Of a stretch of 30,000 nucleotides of DNA, positions 8,566 through 16,208 are shown in pieces. A model generated the notes under the pieces. It saw only the letters and a program-made list of their open reading frames with translations. It did no database searches and was not told the origin of the DNA. A program made the position numbers and the translations under genes. Source of the DNA: Zopfochytrium polystomum. Taxonomy: Eukaryota > Chytridiomycota > Chytridiomycetes > Chytridiales > Chytridiaceae. Where the stretch lies: the NCBI GenBank assembly GCA_025765615.1, contig JAIVFJ010000108.1, positions 1 through 30,000 on the forward strand. The letters are read 5' to 3'. Within the stretch, counting starts at the first letter, position 1; every line of letters begins with the position of its first letter.

Positions 8566-9489
8566 ATGTCTGACCCAAACAACACCTTCCCTGATGCAAC
8601 TGCCTTCCAAGCCTTGATGGACCAATTACAAGCCCTCTCAAGACAGACACACCAACTTCAAGAACAAGTCCTTCACCAGCAGCACCAGCTTCAACAACAA
8701 CTTCACCAACAAGAACATCAAGCTCTTCCCCTGCCTCAAGCCAACCAAGCAAGAGAGCCCAAGGTTCCCAGCCCTGACAAGTTCACTGGGCTGGCCAAAG
8801 ACCTTAGGAACTTTATGGCCACTGTGGAGAATGTCATCCTTCTCCAACCTTCAAGATTTCCCAGTGAGCAAGTCAAGGTTCTTTTCACAAGCACCCTCCT
8901 GTCTGGTCAAGCTCAATCATGGTACAGATCTCTCCCAAGCACACCCACCACCCTGCAAGAGCTCTGGGAGGGGCTGGAGGCTACCTTTGGTGACCCCTAC
9001 GCATCTTGGACAGCAAGATCCAAGCTCAAGCATATCAAGCAAGGAAAGCAATCTTGTGTGGCCTACACCAACCAATTCAAGCAACTAGCCAGAGACTCTG
9101 GATACAATGATGCAGCTCTGATGGAGCTGTACCATGATGGTCTCCATGAGTCTATCCAAGACATGCTCTCCCAGTCTCTGCACATCCCTGAGACCTTGGA
9201 AGAGTACATTCTCCTTGCCATCAAGATTGACAACAGACTCTACTCCAAGAGGCTGAAGCAAAGACAAGTAGGAACTACATCAAGACCTACCCCAGTCCCT
9301 CAAGCTCTTACAGTTCCTGAACCCATGCAAGTGGATGCAGTTGAGACACTTCCTAAGGGTCCTCTGAGCCAAGAGGAGAAAACAAGGAGGGCCCAGCAGG
9401 GACTGTGTTTCTACTGTGGCTCCAAGGAGCATGCTGTCAAGGACTGCCCAAGGAAGAAGCACCCAAACTCCCAGGTCCAGGCTCACTGA
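8566..9489 (+). CDS. gag: Gag polyprotein with CCHC zinc knuckle
   Basis: A 307-aa capsid/nucleocapsid protein that would form virus-like particles. Residues about 20-62 are a Q/H-rich, likely coiled-coil stretch. Residues about 68-215 resemble the Retrotrans_gag capsid domain of Ty3/gypsy and sushi elements (FTGLAKDLRNF, QAQSWYRSL, LWEGLEATFGDP). A single knuckle C281-x2-C284-x4-H289-x4-C294 is followed by a basic tail. The ATG at 8566 sits in CCATCATGTC, 41 bp after the LTR, and is the first ATG in this frame downstream of the LTR. The frame ends with TGA at 9487-9489. Ribosomes slipping at 9462-9468 would continue into pol in the -1 frame. No break is seen. Confidence 0.93.
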   Translation: MSDPNNTFPDATAFQALMDQLQALSRQTHQLQEQVLHQQHQLQQQLHQQEHQALPLPQANQAREPKVPSPDKFTGLAKDLRNFMATVENVILLQPSRFPSEQVKVLFTSTLLSGQAQSWYRSLPSTPTTLQELWEGLEATFGDPYASWTARSKLKHIKQGKQSCVAYTNQFKQLARDSGYNDAALMELYHDGLHESIQDMLSQSLHIPETLEEYILLAIKIDNRLYSKRLKQRQVGTTSRPTPVPQALTVPEPMQVDAVETLPKGPLSQEEKTRRAQQGLCFYCGSKEHAVKDCPRKKHPNSQVQAH

Positions 9490-9525
9490 GGGGCAATTCC
9501 CTGGACCCCCTTCCAAGCTGCCCCT
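9462..9525 (+). promoter_or_regulatory. -1 ribosomal frameshift signal: CCCAAAC plus pseudoknot
   Basis: C-CCA-AAC in the gag frame (9462-9468) is a canonical X-XXY-YYZ heptamer. After a 5-nt spacer, GGTCCAGG (9474-9481) pairs with CCTGGACC (9500-9507). AGGGGCA (9489-9495), inside that loop, can pair with TGCCCCT (9519-9525). Together they make an H-type pseudoknot with loops of 7, 4 and 11 nt. The pol frame is the -1 frame of gag and is open across the site. Confidence 0.85.
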
Positions 9526-11000
9526 GTTTCATCACCACCACCAGCACCACAAACACCTCAGATTCCAAGCCCCACCAACTCACCATGGATGTCAAGATTC
9601 AACTCTCACCCAAGTCAACCATCACAACCAAGGCCCTTATCGACTCTGGATCATCCTGCAACATCATTGATGCCACCCTTGCCAAGTCTTGTGCCATTCC
9701 CACCATCAAGAAATCCACACCCCTCAAGGTCCACTTTGCCAATCATGCTCTGTTCAAGGAAATCAGCCATGAAACCAAGCTAAACCTCCACATCCAAGAC
9801 TTTCCACCATCCATGGTCAACCTGGAAGTATTGGATCTTGGCTCACCCACATTCTCTGTCATCCTGGGATTACCATGGCTGCAAGCCCAGAACCCTGCCA
9901 TTGATTGGGTCACTGGTCAAGTCCAACCTCCACCAATTGGAACAGTCACCCAAAACTCAAGTGAAGCCTCCAAGTCTCATTCTCTCAAGTCCCTGATTCA
10001 AGGTTCTCAGCCTAGTATCCAAGGTCAAAGACAAATGACAGCTCCAGTATCAGCCTACAGCTCACAGATCCCAGCCAAGATTCAAGTTTCACAGTTCACA
10101 GTTCATAGTCAAGATTCCAGGACAGCTCATAGAGCTCACAGTCATGGCCAAGTCTGTAGTTCACAGAACCCACAGTCAAAGATTCAAGTACCACAGTTCA
10201 CAGTCCAAATTCAAGATTCAAGCTCCACAGCTCACAGTCTTTGCCAAGAACAGAACCCTCAGTCAAAGATTCAAGAATCACAGTTCCCAGTCAACAATTC
10301 AAGCCCCACTGCTGATGAGCACAGAAGGACAGACCTTGCACCTGAAGGGGGAGATGGTTTCACCCCACCATCCAAGACACACCTTTCACTGCTTCCTGAG
10401 AGTGTGTGGGCCTATGCTATTTCCAAGGACCCCAAGCCTCACAAGATTCAAATCAGCCAAGAAGAGGAAAAACTTGAGATACTCAAGACAAGGCATGATG
10501 CAGCAACAGCTGGACACCCAGGAGAGCACAAGACATATAAGCTTGTTTCCAGGGACTTTTACTGGCGAGGCATGAGGAAGAACTTGCAGACCAAAAGACC
10601 AAGTCCCAAGCTGGACAACCTCAAGTTGGGACCTTTCAAGATCTTGGAGCAAATCAATCCAGTCACCTTCAAGCTGGATCTCCCTGCATCCATGAAGATC
10701 CACCCAGTTTTCCATGTCAGCCTTTTGGAGAAGTTTGTGGCCAATTCCATTCCAGGCAGAGTTGTTCCTCCTCCTCCTCCAGTTGAGGTAGAAGGTGAAG
10801 AGGAATTTGAGGTTGAACAAATCTTGGATGCCAAGTGGTTTGGAAGAACACTCAAGTTCCTTGTTAAGTGGAAAGGTTACTCAGATGCTGACAACACCTG
10901 GGAGCCTGAGTCAAACCTCACTCACTGCCAAGACCTTCTGCTCGAGTTCAAGACCAGGTACCCCACCAAGTTGCAGAAGAGGCCTAAAAGGGGGAGATGA
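9462..11000 (+). CDS. pol: Internally deleted Pol: protease, partial integrase, chromodomain
   Basis: Expressed as a Gag-Pol fusion through the frameshift; the -1 frame is open from before 9405. Counting residues from 9405: a retropepsin domain covers about 60-175, with catalytic D80-S81-G82 and the ILGLPWL motif at 153-159. Residues 180-320 are a Q/S-rich linker with imperfect NPQSKIQ-x-x-QF repeats. H364-x6-H371 is the first half of the integrase HHCC finger; the CC half and the DDE core are gone. Residues about 398-442 are the integrase C-terminal GPF module, and 467-520 form a chromodomain (VEQILDAK, FLVKWKGY, NTWEPESNL; cage positions F468, W489, Y492). Reverse transcriptase and RNase H are absent, yet the frame is unbroken. 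The last codons lie in the polypurine tract and the TGA abuts the 3' LTR. Confidence 0.9.
   Translation, partial: PKLPGPGSLRGNSLDPLPSCPCFITTTSTTNTSDSKPHQLTMDVKIQLSPKSTITTKALIDSGSSCNIIDATLAKSCAIPTIKKSTPLKVHFANHALFKEISHETKLNLHIQDFPPSMVNLEVLDLGSPTFSVILGLPWLQAQNPAIDWVTGQVQPPPIGTVTQNSSEASKSHSLKSLIQGSQPSIQGQRQMTAPVSAYSSQIPAKIQVSQFTVHSQDSRTAHRAHSHGQVCSSQNPQSKIQVPQFTVQIQDSSSTAHSLCQEQNPQSKIQESQFPVNNSSPTADEHRRTDLAPEGGDGFTPPSKTHLSLLPESVWAYAISKDPKPHKIQISQEEEKLEILKTRHDAATAGHPGEHKTYKLVSRDFYWRGMRKNLQTKRPSPKLDNLKLGPFKILEQINPVTFKLDLPASMKIHPVFHVSLLEKFVANSIPGRVVPPPPPVEVEGEEEFEVEQILDAKWFGRTLKFLVKWKGYSDADNTWEPESNLTHCQDLLLEFKTRYPTKLQKRPKRGR
10986..10997 (+). promoter_or_regulatory. Polypurine tract
   Basis: Twelve purines (A4G5AGA) followed by the pol stop TGA and then the 3' LTR. 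This is the expected primer site for plus-strand synthesis. It doubles as the last four pol codons (KRGR). Confidence 0.85.
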
Positions 11001-11353
11001 TGTTATGAATCACCCTCTGGAAACCTCTGGAACCTTCTAGAACATTCCTTCATGGAACCTTCTGGAACCTTCTGGAACCTTCTAGAACATTCCTTCATGG
11101 AACCTTGTGGAACCTTCTGGAACCTTCTTTGCTTTCCTGACTTGTCTTGTTGTCATTGGTATCATTGGTATCATTGTATTACTAATTGCTCTTTCTGGAA
11201 CTTTCTTGGAGTCTTGACAAGGAACACTCTCAAAAGGTATAAAAGGGGGATGGGGGACCTGTCCCATCCCTCAAGTGAATTATTGTTTCCAATACAATCA
11301 TCACTCCTCTCAGTTCCTTGTCTGCCTTGTCCTGTCCTGCCCTGTTCCTGACA
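11001..11353 (+). repeat. 3' LTR
   Basis: 353 bp, same sequence as the 5' LTR as far as I can read, including the heat-shock-element array at 11030-11127 and the TATA box at 11238-11244. Confidence 0.96.
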
Positions 11354-11358
11354 TTGAT
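11354..11358 (+). repeat. Target-site duplication TTGAT, right copy
   Basis: Matches 8168-8172 exactly. Confidence 0.95.
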
Positions 11359-12023
11359 CAGCACACCAACTTGAGCTGTTGCTGTGCGGTGTTGAAGAGC
11401 CTCATGGTTGTTTTGGCCTGCAAATGCTGTGGAAGCCTGGCACAAGCTCCTTGACCACTGGTGGAAGGTGGATGTGGAACCTTTGGGCAAAATTGTGTCA
11501 GGATGGGATGGGAAGGATGTACAATTGTAAGCCAATCTTCCAGTCACTGGCAAAACTTGTGTCTTGCACAGCAAGCCGTTTTTGATGCACCTGTTTGGTT
11601 TGGGTCTGTTGGCGTAGGTAGTGTACAGGAAGTTTAACCTGACACTGTGGGGCAAATGGGCACCTTGTGCAAGGGAGATTGAGTTTTGGTCCTTGTAGCA
11701 GTTTTGTATAGCAACAAACACAAGGCAGACAGAAATCAGCTTCAACCTCACCACCGCACGTTCAGTAGTGTGCTTCATCCATCCCCACAGTGGCCAATCA
11801 CCCAAAACCTGAACAGCGGTCTTGTGCATAGGACACAGGACCTTGAACCTTTCTGATTTGCCGTGGCACATGACCAACATATAAATGGTAGCAAAATTAT
11901 TTGTTTGTAGGAGGAAACCTTCTTTTCCTGCCACACTTTCCCACCGCACAACCACACTGTCGCAAAGTCAAGGGATTGGTCAATTTACGAAACCGATTAT
12001 GAAGAAAGAGCTAGTGGCACCAT
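11359..12023. other. Gene-poor spacer
   Basis: Original 3' flank of tRNA-Pro, pushed away by the retrotransposon. A TTTT run occurs near 11410. No gene is supported. Confidence 0.4.
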
Positions 12024-12095
12024 TCCTAGGTCGTCTAATGGTTAAGATTCCACCCTCTCACGGTGGCGATCGGGGTTTGATTCCCCGCCTGGGAG
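12024..12095 (+). tRNA. tRNA-Glu(CTC)
   Basis: The acceptor TCCTAGG pairs with CCTGGGA (one T-G pair), the anticodon loop CTCTCAC gives CTC, the T arm is CGGGG-TTTGATT-CCCCG, and the discriminator is G. No intron. Confidence 0.94.
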
Positions 12096-12647
12096 GTAAT
12101 TGCAGTGGTCTATAATACAATGATTGTAGGTACTGAAGCTGCCAGCGGCAAGGATGCCTGCCAGCAGATGTCAGGCGCTTCCATTCCCAGAGCAGGAAAG
12201 TGGCTGACTGTTACATAATCATGTGGTCTAAACCCTTGAGGTAGGGCTGCAGTAGTAGTCCCTTGCTTCAACTGGCTGGTCCTGACCTATTTGGACATGT
12301 CCAGAGGCAAGGCGCATAACCCAGGATCTGGCATGAACGGAACAGATGTTTTGAGCTCAATACAATTTGTTTGAGTGAGCTTTCGAGGTGAAAATGGCCA
12401 CTGTCCAATAGTGACTGGAGTCTTGGACATTTGACCTCCACCTGGGTAATTCTCTTTTTTTTTTTTTTTTTTTTTCTTGGAGCAAACTGCACCAAGTAAG
12501 TCAACTGGAAGTCCAAGATTTCTACCAACTGAATCCGACTTTCCTTCAGGGAAGGTGCATTCCTGGTTGTATTGATGGCTATTGCATTGAGGAGAAAAAA
12601 AAAAAAAAAAATGAAAAAAAGTAAAAAAGAAAATAGAAAAAGAAAGG
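12096..12647. other. Spacer with T- and A-homopolymers
   Basis: No supported gene. A T21 run at 12455-12475 and an A17 run at 12595-12611 lie 120 bp apart in inverted sense. An A5 run at 12637-12641 reads as T5 on the minus strand, just after tRNA-Lys, and would serve as its Pol III terminator. Confidence 0.55.
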
Positions 12648-12763
12648 CGCCCGATGTGGGGGTCGAACCCACAGCCTTGTGATTGCAGAATCCGGCAAGT
12701 GTGTCGAAACGCACATGGCAGGAGACTAAGAGTCACACGCTCAACCGATTGAGCTAACCAGGC
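12648..12763 (-). tRNA. tRNA-Lys(CTT) with 43-nt intron
   Basis: Minus strand. The acceptor GCCTGGT pairs with ATCGGGC, and the D arm GCTCAATCGGTTGAGC is typical of Lys. The anticodon stem TGTGA/TCACA flanks the loop CTCTTA, an intron of about 43 nt, then A, giving CTT. The T arm is TGTGGG-TTCGACC-CCCACA and the discriminator is G. The intron sits at the standard position one base 3' of the anticodon. Confidence 0.92.
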
Positions 12764-13229
12764 TCCACTGGCAGCCCTTACCAAGAGATTATTACTGGTT
12801 TTTGCACATATTGAATCTGGCAGTGCACATTTTCACTCATTTTTCTTGAATTTTTCCAAACACCATCAAATGATGCAACAATTGAGAGAAAAAAACGCTT
12901 GTACTGTTTAGTTCATCATATGATGGCACCATGCTGAGCATTTGAGAATGGGCACCACTGTGAAATTTGTGCAATAAAATCATGCCGAGTCCCTTTGTAA
13001 CAAAAAGGAGAGCAAAGGTTCAAACCTTGCAAGTCAACAGGAAAATGGACCCTGTCATATGTGTGGAGAGAGGAAGAACAGAAAACATTGCCAGTCTTGT
13101 GGACATCAGTATTTCAATCAAGTGCTTAGAGGCTTGAAATGCACAAAAAAGGTACATTGGACCTGACCAGCTGCACTGTTTGCATTGCAGAAAATCCAAA
13201 GTGCTACAGTGCCACATACGACTGTATCA
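12764..13229. other. Spacer between tRNA-Lys and tRNA-Phe
   Basis: No supported gene, repeat or element. Confidence 0.4.
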
Positions 13230-13338
13230 CGCCGTCTCCTGGGATTGAACCGGGTGCCTTAAGATTGCCAGAGAGCCCCTGCACAGACGACCATGTGGCT
13301 ACTTCAGTCTTACGCTCTCCCAGATGAGCTAAGACAGC
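13230..13338 (-). tRNA. tRNA-Phe(GAA) with 36-nt intron
   Basis: Minus strand. The acceptor GCTGTCT pairs with AGACGGC (one T-G pair), and the D arm is GCTCATCTGGGAGAGC. The anticodon stem TAAGA/TCTTA flanks CTGAAG, an intron of about 36 nt, then A, giving GAA. The T stem CCCGG/CCAGG has one mismatch and the discriminator reads G instead of the usual A, so slight decay is possible. Confidence 0.85.
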
Positions 13339-13429
13339 TGATCATTATGCTCACTCAGCAAGAGTCATAAAGGAGTAATAAAAAAACTATCCCTATGCTT
13401 TAAGTTAGCAAGGTCACTCACAAATAAAA

Positions 13430-14075
13430 CTGCAACTTGGCAACTCAACCCTCACTGGCAACTCTGCAAATCTGCAGCCAGGCAACTCCACGGCTTTGCA
13501 ACACACCAACTTTGCCACAACTTGGCAACTCTGTTGTGGACGCTCCAGCTGCTTCCTTTGTTGCAGCACACGCCTTACAAGCGCGTTTCCCTTTTGTTTT
13601 TCATGTTGCTTTTGGGCTTTGAGCGGTGGATGGAGGCTTGTGTTGAATGGAGACCAATTCCGCTTCACCCACCAGTTCCATGCACAGATTGTCCTGGAGT
13701 ATCCTGCCCTTTGTCCGCCAGGATTAGGCAGTCTCACCAGGCTTCCACACTGAGACTCTGTAGCCCTGTTACTCAACGCTTCTGTTACTCTGCAGCTCTG
13801 CAACTCCCTGTCTCCACAACTCTGTGACTCTGCAACTCTGCAAATTCACTCTGCACTGCTAATCTGCAACTCTGATTTTCTTTGCTACTCTGCAACTCCA
13901 CTGCTCTGCTGCAACTCTGCAACCCCCTGACTCTGGGACACTGCCTCTCTGCTGCTACACCACTTGGCCACAACTTGGCAGCTCTGATACTCTGCTGCAA
14001 CTCTGCAACCCTGCAACTCTGCAGCTCCACTCTGCTTGTCAGCTACTCTGTTACAACTCTGCAACTCCACCACTC
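13430..14075 (+). repeat. Degenerate CTCTGCAAC satellite
   Basis: Variants of CTCTGCAACT, ACTTGGCAACTC and CTGCTGCAACTCTGCAA recur through the segment, densest at 13750-14075, with a less repetitive stretch at about 13550-13740. On the minus strand two frames translate into AELQSCRVA-like peptides, which is a by-product of the 8-12-bp unit rather than evidence of a gene. Confidence 0.75.
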
Positions 14076-14947
14076 CACGATTGCGAGCACTGTTTGTGCA
14101 ACCAGGACACAGCTGTGGCTCTGCAGGTTCATTTTAGAACAAGACTGCGTCAGAAATGTGGCATGATAACTGCTGCGGCGACAGGATGACGATGACCATG
14201 GATATGAAGAGCGCATAGTCGTTCAGGCCCTCACACGCTGTGACCCATTCTTTCACTTTGGTTTGGTTGATGGCCGCGAGAAGGCGAGCGTCATGTTGGA
14301 ACGCTCGCTGAACTTGTTTTGCAACAACTGCCAAGAGCATGGCAGCCGTCCACTTCAAAGCTAGATGAAGTGACCAAACCCGACAATCCTGCTGGGCACC
14401 ACTAAGCCCTACTTTTTTTTTACTTCTTCCTTTTTTACATCTGTGGCAGCCCGGATACTTTGAAGGATAGTACTGAGGACCACGTTGCAGCGGACTGCGG
14501 AACTCTGTTTGAAGTCGACTGCTTTCCTCGTGAAGGGCCTGATTGCCCGCTCTTCTGTTTCCCGATGGCAGCCCTTTATTTGGTGTGGGATAGAGGGACA
14601 AACTGAGGGGCGAAAATCACTGAGTAGGTAAAGATCAGCGCTTGGAGCCTATGGAGAAACAAATAACGACTTTTTTTTATGGAACAATATCCTGCGTTGC
14701 GTTCACAGTTCCTCCTTTGAGGCGGAAAAAAAGATGAATCCCTGACTGCTTTGAGGAATAGCCCCTTTCCTACGTGCAGGGCATTCGCCCAGGATAAATG
14801 GTTTCAAGGGCCGAGGGACGAAGGCAATGCGAAGGTCGCTCGGCATGTTTCCGCTTTAATCATCGTCTCTTTGTAAGAAATAAACACACTTTGTGGAAAT
14901 ACTACCAGTCAAAGAAAAAAGAATTAAATACGTTTAAGCAATCTTAA
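14076..14947. other. Gene-poor spacer
   Basis: A 155-codon minus-strand ORF at 14134-14601 has no recognisable motif and I do not call it. T-runs around 14412-14420 and 14671-14677 and A-runs near 14726 and 14913 are the only distinct features. Confidence 0.4.
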
Positions 14948-15019
14948 TAGCAGCGGAACGTTTCGATCGTTCGACTTTTGGGTTATGAGCCCAACGTGCT
15001 TCCACTACACTACGCTGCT
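14948..15019 (-). tRNA. Initiator tRNA-Met(CAT), copy 1
   Basis: 72 nt. The acceptor AGCAGCG pairs with CGCTGCT, giving the A1-T72 pair of eukaryotic initiators. The anticodon loop is CTCATAA after a GGG stem. The T loop ATCGAAA (A54, A60) is the initiator signature. The discriminator is A. Nearly identical to 24665-24736 on the opposite strand. Confidence 0.96.
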
Positions 15020-15666
15020 GGCGGTCATGATGTTTTTATTTTAACTTGATTTAAAATATCATCCAAATTGCGATGAAGCACCGAAATCAGCGCAACGCAA
15101 CCCCGGAACACAACACGAGCGAAAGTTCGGCAGATATTTGAAGTCATCCTCCAGACGAATCCAGATGAAATCGATTCGCGAAAGTTTCCCGGCTTAATGC
15201 TGGAGCAGAGATCGGAGCACCCAAATAAAATATATACCCCAGTTGTATTACTCCTGTGAGGACCAAGCTCTGCATTTCCCTAAGTTGATTGGGACGCTGG
15301 ACAAGAATACGAGAAAGCTTATCTTCGGGTTTGAAAAAACACCCGGCCCGCACTGGATAAAGAACAAGAGTGCGATCAGCTGAGTATGCGAGCCACCCTC
15401 AGTCCAATCAAGGTTTTGGTCGAAAATCCACGACCTTCCCCATTACGTTGCGGCTGGTTTGAAGTAGCTCCATTGTGTTTCTTTCAACACGTCCGGCCTC
15501 CAGTTTTGCGCCGACGCAGATGTGTCAGCTGCAGGGGTTCGGAGATACACTTGCAGGTGCGGCGCTGGTACAACACCCTCTGTCAAAACACAGCTTCCCT
15601 GTCACGTTGTCGCACTCTAGCCGGCAACATGTTGGTGCTGTGGCTAGACTGACGATTAAGTCCACC
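15020..15666. other. Gene-poor spacer
   Basis: Only short ORFs without motifs on both strands. No gene supported. Confidence 0.4.
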
Positions 15667-15738
15667 GCTGTATTCGTATAGTGGTTAGTACGCCTCGTTG
15701 TGGCCGAGGAAACGGTGGTTCGATTCCACCACACAGCA
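15667..15738 (+). tRNA. tRNA-His(GTG), copy 2
   Basis: Same body as the copy at 4232-4303 (loop TTGTGGC, T arm GGTGG-TTCGATT-CCACC), but the acceptor GCTGTAT pairs with ACACAGC with one A-C mismatch at position 6. The discriminator is A. May be functional or newly decayed. Confidence 0.9.
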
Positions 15739-16010
15739 GTCATGAAGTAGATTGATTAGCTTAGAATGACAATCAGAACTCGGACAATGAGAAGGAATGA
15801 ACCTCCGGTCAACGTGTGCATACATTCCTGTTCGTTATCCGTCGTTTGATTTAATACGCACATTCGGAAACAACCACACAACAACTGATCTCGCCATCGT
15901 TCCTGTTGAAATCTGGCAACGAGCGAGACGGTGGTCGTGGTCGTGGTCGCGTGAGCGGGAGGGTGTGACAAGTCAACACTGTGATCAACTTCTTTTTTTT
16001 TTTCTTCTCC

Positions 16011-16029
16011 ACACCGCAAATCAATCCGA
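16011..16029 (+). repeat. Left terminal inverted repeat
   Basis: ACACCGCAAATCAATCCGA, perfect inverted match to 22468-22486. A TGTGACAA (15964) also has an inverted match (22494-22501) further out, at unequal distance. Confidence 0.75.
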
Positions 16030-16208
16030 AGGGAATCCGGTGGGAATGCGAAATCCTTTTATTGAAGAATCAGAAAAAATCGGAAAGGACAAAAATACTT
16101 TTCCGGATTTATTACAATTTTTATTTTAAAATCTTTCTTAATTTTGAATATAATAAGAGATTGTCTTTTGTAGACGCACAGGAGCTCACAACACAACAAA
16201 GCGACACT

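Larger units (their letters stand above)
8173..11353 (+). mobile_element. Non-autonomous Tf1/sushi-type chromovirus (Ty3/gypsy LTR retrotransposon)
   Basis: This 3181-bp element is bounded by two 353-bp LTRs that I read as identical, each starting TGTTATG and ending CTGACA, with a 5-bp target duplication, so it inserted recently. In order it has: LTR with heat-shock-element array and TATA box, self-primer binding site, gag, a -1 frameshift signal, pol, polypurine tract and LTR. Pol retains protease, the first half of the integrase zinc domain, the integrase GPF module and a chromodomain. Reverse transcriptase, RNase H and the integrase catalytic core are absent. Movement would need enzymes from a full-length relative elsewhere in the genome. 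The chromodomain and self-priming place it with chromoviruses of the Tf1/sushi group. Confidence 0.95.

Noticed and set aside
14134..14601. 155-codon minus-strand ORF
   Set aside because: No recognisable motif, composition or context; probably chance.
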